From: DATADD01 sp046262355
Lineage (GTDB): Bacteria > Actinomycetota > CADDZG01 > WHSQ01
NCBI GenBank assembly: GCA_046262355.1
Contig: JBHEMX010000101.1
Location: 1-64,000 of the forward strand
DNA: 64,000 nt
Direction: 5' to 3'
Shown: positions 61,005 to 64,000 of the stretch, in pieces
Layout of the letters: each line of letters begins with the position of its first letter
Numbering within the stretch: the stretch's first letter is position 1
The notes under the pieces: generated by a model
Told to the model about the DNA's origin: nothing
Seen by the model: only the letters and a program-made list of their open reading frames with translations
The model's database searches: none
Program-made: the position numbers and the translations under genes

Positions 61005-61286
61005 ATGGGCATTAACTGGGACTACGTGGTTTCGGTGGTCGGCGTCGTCCTTAGCATCCTCTTCTTCGTGCGGAGCGGCTTGCAGTTAAGGGATGAGAGC
61101 AAGCGCTTGCGAGCCAAGACCGACATGGTTCTACATGGGCTGGAGGACGCCGGGCTGGTTAGGTGGAAGAAGACGCCGGACGGCGAAGTGTTCGGGATCA
61201 AGATCACGTTGAAGGGCTCCGCAACCGAGAGCGACTCCGCAGGTGGGGAGCTGACAGTCGACAAGGAGGAGCCGCCGACCAACTGA
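61005..61286 (+). CDS. Small single-span membrane protein
   Basis: 93 residues: an N-terminal helix (V-V-S-V-V-G-V-V-L-S-I-L-F-F) and a charged cytoplasmic part with L-V-R-W-K-K-T-P-D-G-E-V-F-G-I-K-I. Unknown family. Adjacent to operator D. Confidence 0.6.
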   Translation: MGINWDYVVSVVGVVLSILFFVRSGLQLRDESKRLRAKTDMVLHGLEDAGLVRWKKTPDGEVFGIKITLKGSATESDSAGGELTVDKEEPPTN

Positions 61287-61409
61287 GGCTTACGGAGCGG
61301 ATGGCCCCCTCAACGGGGGGCATGCAGGCTTGGGTGCCCTGGAGTTACGCTGCGTTGCCCTGGCGGAGGGAGCAACCCCAAGCCTCGACTGAGGGGAGCT
61401 GGTGCGCAA

Positions 61410-61694
61410 TTGGGACTACTGACCCAGGCAAAGGCGCAGACGGCGCAGAGGGATGCAAAGCGGGCGCGCGAAGAGGGGCGGCGAATCTTCATCTATCAAC
61501 TGGCCGGAAGACTGTTCGACACGTATGGCTCCGCATCGGGCTTCGCCGAACAGATTGAAGTGATCGAAGACGAGGGATGGCGGCTAGACCAGCTCAGTTT
61601 CAATGGAGGCGGCAAAGGTGATGGTGTGCAACTAGCAGTCTTTCGACGCCACGAGCCGATGCCTCCACCACCCCCCGCCGGGAGAGTCGGCTAG
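61410..61694 (+). CDS. Unknown 94-residue protein
   Basis: TTG start with GGGGAG 9 bases upstream. A basic helix (A-K-A-Q-T-A-Q-R-D-A-K-R) is followed by a domain ending G-W-R-L-D-Q-L-S-F-N-G, a form seen in small actinobacterial and phage proteins. Function unknown. Confidence 0.58.
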   Translation: MGLLTQAKAQTAQRDAKRAREEGRRIFIYQLAGRLFDTYGSASGFAEQIEVIEDEGWRLDQLSFNGGGKGDGVQLAVFRRHEPMPPPPPAGRVG

Positions 61695-61703
61695 CGGATC
61701 AGG

Positions 61704-61838
61704 GCCGACTTTGCCGAACTTTCGCCGAACTTTCCCCGTATTACGGGTCGGTCCCATAAGCGTGTAGGCAGCCTGCCCAAGCCAGAAAGGCTCATATTGC
61801 CCTACTTTTGCCCTACTTTTGCGGTACCACGGGTCGGT
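61704..61838. repeat. Two related blocks of direct repeats
   Basis: Block 1 (61704-61752) has GCCGACTTT, then GCCGAACTTTC twice, then the palindrome CCCGTAtTACGGG and GTCGGT. Block 2 (61799-61838) has GCCCTACTTTT twice, then GGTACCACGGGTCGGT. Both are doubled TTT-ended units followed by GTA-N2-ACGGGTCGGT. This could be an iteron-type origin or a recombination or regulatory site. Confidence 0.7.
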
Positions 61839-61839
61839 A

Positions 61840-62143
61840 TCAGGTCGTTCCCAGTCCATGAAGCACCATGAAGATGCCCTCACCGGCGAAGCGGGCGGTG
61901 GTCGGCCCTGTGCCCTCCCATCGGTAGCGCCACGGACCGGGCTGATCCGGGGTCAGTGCGACGACGTAACGGCCGGTCAAGCGTTCGTGGCGGACCTCGG
62001 GGTCGGTCCCGTAGATCTTCGTCACCTTGGTTCCACTCCGGCTTCTCGATGCTCAGCACGACTGCATTGGGATCATGGACGTGATGGCCGCCCTCGAACA
62101 GGGCCTCGAGCACTACGGCCTGACCGTGAGCATAGACGTTCAA
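61840..62143 (-). pseudogene. Phage-type Ig/PKD-like small protein, frameshifted
   Basis: Two overlapping frames join into one protein of about 100 residues: A-V-V-L-E-A-L-F-E-G-G and D-P-N-A-V-V-L-S-I-E from the first, then K-I-Y-G-T-D-P-E-V, G-R-Y-V-V-A-L-T-P-D-Q-P-G-P-W-R-Y-R-W-E-G-T-G from the second. This is the layout of small beta-sandwich phage proteins. An extra T at 62027-62028 (plus strand) breaks it. The TTG start is used. Confidence 0.6.
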
Positions 62144-62158
62144 CCTGGGCGCCGGGTC

Positions 62159-62389
62159 TCAGGACGGGAGGGGATGGAGCCCCGTAGGGCGAGCATCTGT
62201 GAGGCGGGTCTGGTCGGCCAGGGGCGCTCGGGTCCGAAGCTGAACCCAGCATCGTCCGGAGGCGTCACGGACACCGAGGCCCGTCGTCTCCCAGCCGACC
62301 TCGACCTCGACTCCGGAGACGTAGCTGATGATCTCGTCGACATCAGAAGACGGCCGAGCAGGGCCATCCCAGCCAGGGAGCACGCCCAT
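62159..62389 (-). CDS. Unknown 76-residue protein beside the Ig-like gene
   Basis: ATG 11 bases from operator E. Beta-strand rich (I-I-S-Y-V-S-G-V-E-V-E-V-G-W-E-T) and co-directional with the phage-type protein. No family recognised. Confidence 0.5.
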   Translation of the reverse strand: MGVLPGWDGPARPSSDVDEIISYVSGVEVEVGWETTGLGVRDASGRCWVQLRTRAPLADQTRLTDARPTGLHPLPS

Positions 62390-62400
62390 CCCTTCAGGCC

Positions 62401-62420
62401 CACGTAATACCGCTTATGTG
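62401..62420. promoter_or_regulatory. Dyad operator copy E
   Basis: CACGTA-N8-TATGTG, one mismatch. Sits 11 bases upstream of the 76-residue gene, so it also covers its ribosome-site region. Confidence 0.65.
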
Positions 62421-62484
62421 GCCAGGCGAGGGGTGCATCCGCAGACTGGGAGAGCCTCGGGATGCAACCACCTCGCCCGACGCC

Positions 62485-63012
62485 TTAGCTCTTCTGTGAG
62501 CGCTGCCATGCGGCGACATCCGCATAGGGCACGTTCGGGTCGACGGCCCAGCGTTCCAGGGCTTCCTCATGCTCACGGCGGTAGTCCCACAGAGGACCGC
62601 CAGGGGTCGCATCCACGCCTGCCTCGATCTCCCCCTCGGGGCCGCTATAACGCTCCAGCATGGCGTAGGCCTCGCCGGGGTCCGGCTCCTGTGCGATGGC
62701 GCGCCGTGCCACCTCGGGCACCTGGAGCAGAAGCAGCCAGTCGATCCCGGAGGCCGTGGCATGAGGGGTCTGCATCGTAGGCCGTGACGGCACTGCGGGC
62801 TTCGGCTCCTTCGGGGCTGTCGCCACCAGGTCTGCGATGGGATGAGGCCGGTGCAGTGCGGCTAGCTGCTGCTGCGCTCGTTCAGGATCATTCTGCACCC
62901 GGCGCTCCCATTCGTAGCGCTCCCCCTCTTGGATTTTCCCGTCGTTGATGGCCTTCTGCACCACCTGCTGCACGCCTTCGTGAAAGAACATGGAGTCCCT
63001 GTAATCGCTCAT
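62485..63012 (-). CDS. Unknown 175-residue phage-like protein
   Basis: Begins M-S-D-Y-R-D-S-M-F-F-H-E-G and has A-I-N-D-G-K-I-Q-E-G-E-R-Y-E-W-E-R, then N-D-P-E-R-A and later L-L-L-L-Q-V-P-E-V. The charged helix-W-x(5,7)-D-P-E pattern occurs at the end of phage head-protease and scaffold proteins. Function unproven. It is 2 bases downstream of the zinc-ribbon gene. Confidence 0.62.
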   Translation of the reverse strand: MSDYRDSMFFHEGVQQVVQKAINDGKIQEGERYEWERRVQNDPERAQQQLAALHRPHPIADLVATAPKEPKPAVPSRPTMQTPHATASGIDWLLLLQVPEVARRAIAQEPDPGEAYAMLERYSGPEGEIEAGVDATPGGPLWDYRREHEEALERWAVDPNVPYADVAAWQRSQKS

Positions 63013-63014
63013 CA

Positions 63015-63221
63015 CTACCCTTTCTGCTCTATCAGTACGTTGCCGTTGCCGCCGTCGCCCCGAGACTCTTGACTCCGCCAGCCCCTCTCGTAGATCAGCT
63101 CCAGAGGCTTGTCGCACTTGATGCACCATGCACCCGTTATCCGCGCGTAGGTCCAGACGCCGTAGCGACAGCGGGGACACTGAAGCTCGGAGAAGAAGCG
63201 GGGACCGACCGTGCCTACCAT
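63015..63221 (-). CDS. 68-residue zinc-ribbon protein
   Basis: Two Cys pairs, C-P-R-C and C-I-K-C, in a small ribbon, with a basic C-terminus. The ATG lies 5 bases after operator F and its GGAG overlaps the operator edge. That suggests a leaderless or operator-blocked transcript. Confidence 0.62.
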   Translation of the reverse strand: MVGTVGPRFFSELQCPRCRYGVWTYARITGAWCIKCDKPLELIYERGWRSQESRGDGGNGNVLIEQKG

Positions 63222-63226
63222 CGCTC

Positions 63227-63246
63227 CACATAGAGGTGAATATGTG
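63227..63246. promoter_or_regulatory. Dyad operator copy F
   Basis: Perfect CACATA-N8-TATGTG, 5 bases from the ATG of the zinc-ribbon gene and 12 bases past the stop of the RHH gene. Confidence 0.78.
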
Positions 63247-63258
63247 GTGTCAGATGCA

Positions 63259-63522
63259 TCATCTCCATCGCCCCACGACCTGTCTGCACATCCGACAGTA
63301 GTGAACCGCAACTGCCACCTGAACGGCACCCTCGTGAGTGCAAGTCCCTTCGCTGCTCGGCTGCTTCACGTCCTTCTCTGAGCGAGGGATCAGCTTGCCG
63401 TTATCGAGAGCCGCTTCAACAGCGAAGCGAACCCAATCGGATCGTGTCACGCCCGCCGATTCGGCAGCACCGTTTACACGCCGGAGTAGCACGTCGTCCC
63501 ACCGCATCGTCACGATGCTCAC
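63259..63522 (-). CDS. RHH-type DNA-binding protein with C-terminal Cys pair
   Basis: 87 residues: V-S-I-V-T-M-R-W-D-D-V-L-L-R-R-V-N and A-G-V-T-R-S-D-W-V-R-F-A-V-E form a ribbon-helix-helix. The tail has H-Y-C-R-M-C. The GTG start is preferred because the longer frame passes through the direct repeats just upstream, which are probably its operator. Confidence 0.68.
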   Translation of the reverse strand: MSIVTMRWDDVLLRRVNGAAESAGVTRSDWVRFAVEAALDNGKLIPRSEKDVKQPSSEGTCTHEGAVQVAVAVHYCRMCRQVVGRWR

Positions 63523-63534
63523 CGGCCCACACCC

Positions 63535-63602
63535 TGTATTACGCGAGGGGTCTGTCTTACGAGAGGCCTCTGTATTACCCAAGAGAGGCCACCGTGTATT
63601 AC
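63535..63602. repeat. Iteron-like direct repeats of TGTATTAC
   Basis: Copies start at 63535, 63553 (TGTCTTAC), 63571 and 63595; the first three are exactly 18 bases apart and the last 24. They lie 13 bases ahead of the RHH gene start and read GTAATACA on the minus strand. Regular helical-phase spacing suggests a multimeric repressor or replication-initiator site. Confidence 0.75.
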
Positions 63603-63610
63603 AGGAGCCA

Positions 63611-63703
63611 TCACGGCATACCGCCTTCGACAACGGCCTCGTCCTCGAGCCTCAGGTAGTCGAGTGGGTCCACCCGCACCGCTATGAGCTGAGGTCGTGT
63701 CAC
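63611..63703 (-). CDS. 30-residue truncated RHH-like peptide
   Basis: GTG overlaps the HTH gene stop by 4 bases. The sequence P-Q-L-I-A-V-R-V-D-P-L-D-Y-L-R-L-E-D-E is the first strand and helix of an RHH protein, but a stop follows G-G-M-P before the second helix, next to the iterons. It may be a decayed copy or a peptide that interferes with RHH dimers. Confidence 0.5.
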   Translation of the reverse strand: MTRPQLIAVRVDPLDYLRLEDEAVVEGGMP

Positions 63704-63987
63704 CACCGCCTCGCCTTCCATCCCAGGCGTCCGCAGGTAGGGCAGCCACGCTCGCTGCCGAGGATCGCCCGGACATCTCGGTTGATCGTGGGATAAGGGA
63801 CTTCGAGCTGCTCCGCTATGCGGGCCTGCGTGCCTCGCTGCGTGCCGTAACGAAAGAGCAGCTCTGCGACCTTCACCCTGCGCTGGTTCATCGTCAGTTG
63901 GCGGCGGCGGTTGTAGCGAGCACGGCCCTGTGCCCGGCGGTAGACCTCGCTCTGAGACGTTGGCTGACTCCAAGCAGCCTTGGTCAC
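63700..63987 (-). CDS. HTH regulator with zinc pair
   Basis: A 95-residue protein. After a basic N-terminus (R-R-A-Q-G-R-A-R-Y-N-R-R-R) it has a winged-helix-like segment (V-A-E-L-L-F-R-Y-G-T-Q-R-G-T-Q-A-R-I-A-E-Q-L, P-Y-P-T-I-N-R-D-V) and C-P-T-C-G. The GTG start is 13 bases from the right edge; an internal ATG (63891) is the alternative. Confidence 0.65.
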   Translation of the reverse strand: MTKAAWSQPTSQSEVYRRAQGRARYNRRRQLTMNQRRVKVAELLFRYGTQRGTQARIAEQLEVPYPTINRDVRAILGSERGCPTCGRLGWKARRW

Positions 63988-64000
63988 GCTTGCGATCCTG

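Noticed and set aside
63535..63602. A CRISPR array
   Set aside because: The repeats are 8-base words at an 18-base pitch with no spacers of CRISPR length and no cas genes.

Overview
The window reads as about 54 kb of chromosome from a high-GC, probably uncultured, Actinobacteria-type bacterium, with accessory DNA at both ends. The assignment rests on gene order and gene content: thrS-HIT-PIP synthase-acyltransferase-PimA, pdxS-pdxT-yebC-ruvCAB-yajC-secDF and apt near rel form a chain typical of actinobacteria. An HspR-controlled dnaK-grpE-dnaJ-hspR-clpB operon, tandem DUF3048 proteins, a second EF-G-like protein and a UdgX-type uracil glycosylase agree with it. Many genes overlap by 4 bases (ATGA or GTGA), so the minus-strand blocks look like long operons.

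Layout. 1-4.93 kb: an integrative element on the minus strand, with a DUF3631 primase/helicase running off the left edge, three small genes, a hairpin leader and a large serine recombinase next to dtd. 4.95-22.7 kb: housekeeping genes (dtd, a lipoprotein-like PBP, bifunctional Rel, apt, secF, secD, an HD protein, yajC, ruvB, ruvA, ruvC, yebC, pdxT, pdxS, two DUF3048 proteins) interrupted by a plus-strand YceI/SDR pair. 22.9-31 kb: a PIM-type lipid operon including a catalytically degenerate M48-like protein, then EF-G2 (plus), HIT and thrS. 31-36.5 kb: a peptidase, a DUF2090 aldolase-like protein, MidA, Hsp20 and a 2-hydroxyacid dehydrogenase. 36.6-40.9 kb: a cassette of tandem small peptides, a PqqD-like/M50 membrane protease, a secreted CxxC protein and a lipoprotein. 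40.9-47.5 kb: the heat-shock operon. 47.6-54.8 kb: a CDP-alcohol phosphotransferase, a collapsed moxR/tgpA remnant, ftsH, a receiver-like protein, an aldo/keto reductase and udgX. 54.85-64 kb: a second accessory region of lower GC with a tyrosine recombinase, HNH endonuclease, RHH-Doc toxin-antitoxin pair and many small phage-like genes.

The two strongest leads are the peptide/M50 cassette at 36.6-40.9 kb and the right-hand element's regulatory grammar. In the cassette, five neighbouring proteins share an N-x-A-V/L-A-x-N segment. The right-hand element has six copies of a 20-bp dyad, CACATA-N8-TATGTG with up to one mismatch per half-site, always with the same 8-nt spacer and always between genes.

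A caution applies throughout. Single-base homopolymer indels break several genes, clustered at 36.9-40.4, 48.4-49.2 and 53.3-53.4 kb with another at 62.03 kb. They may be real decay or sequence error. Where a gene is broken, the entry describes the protein that the joined frames would make.
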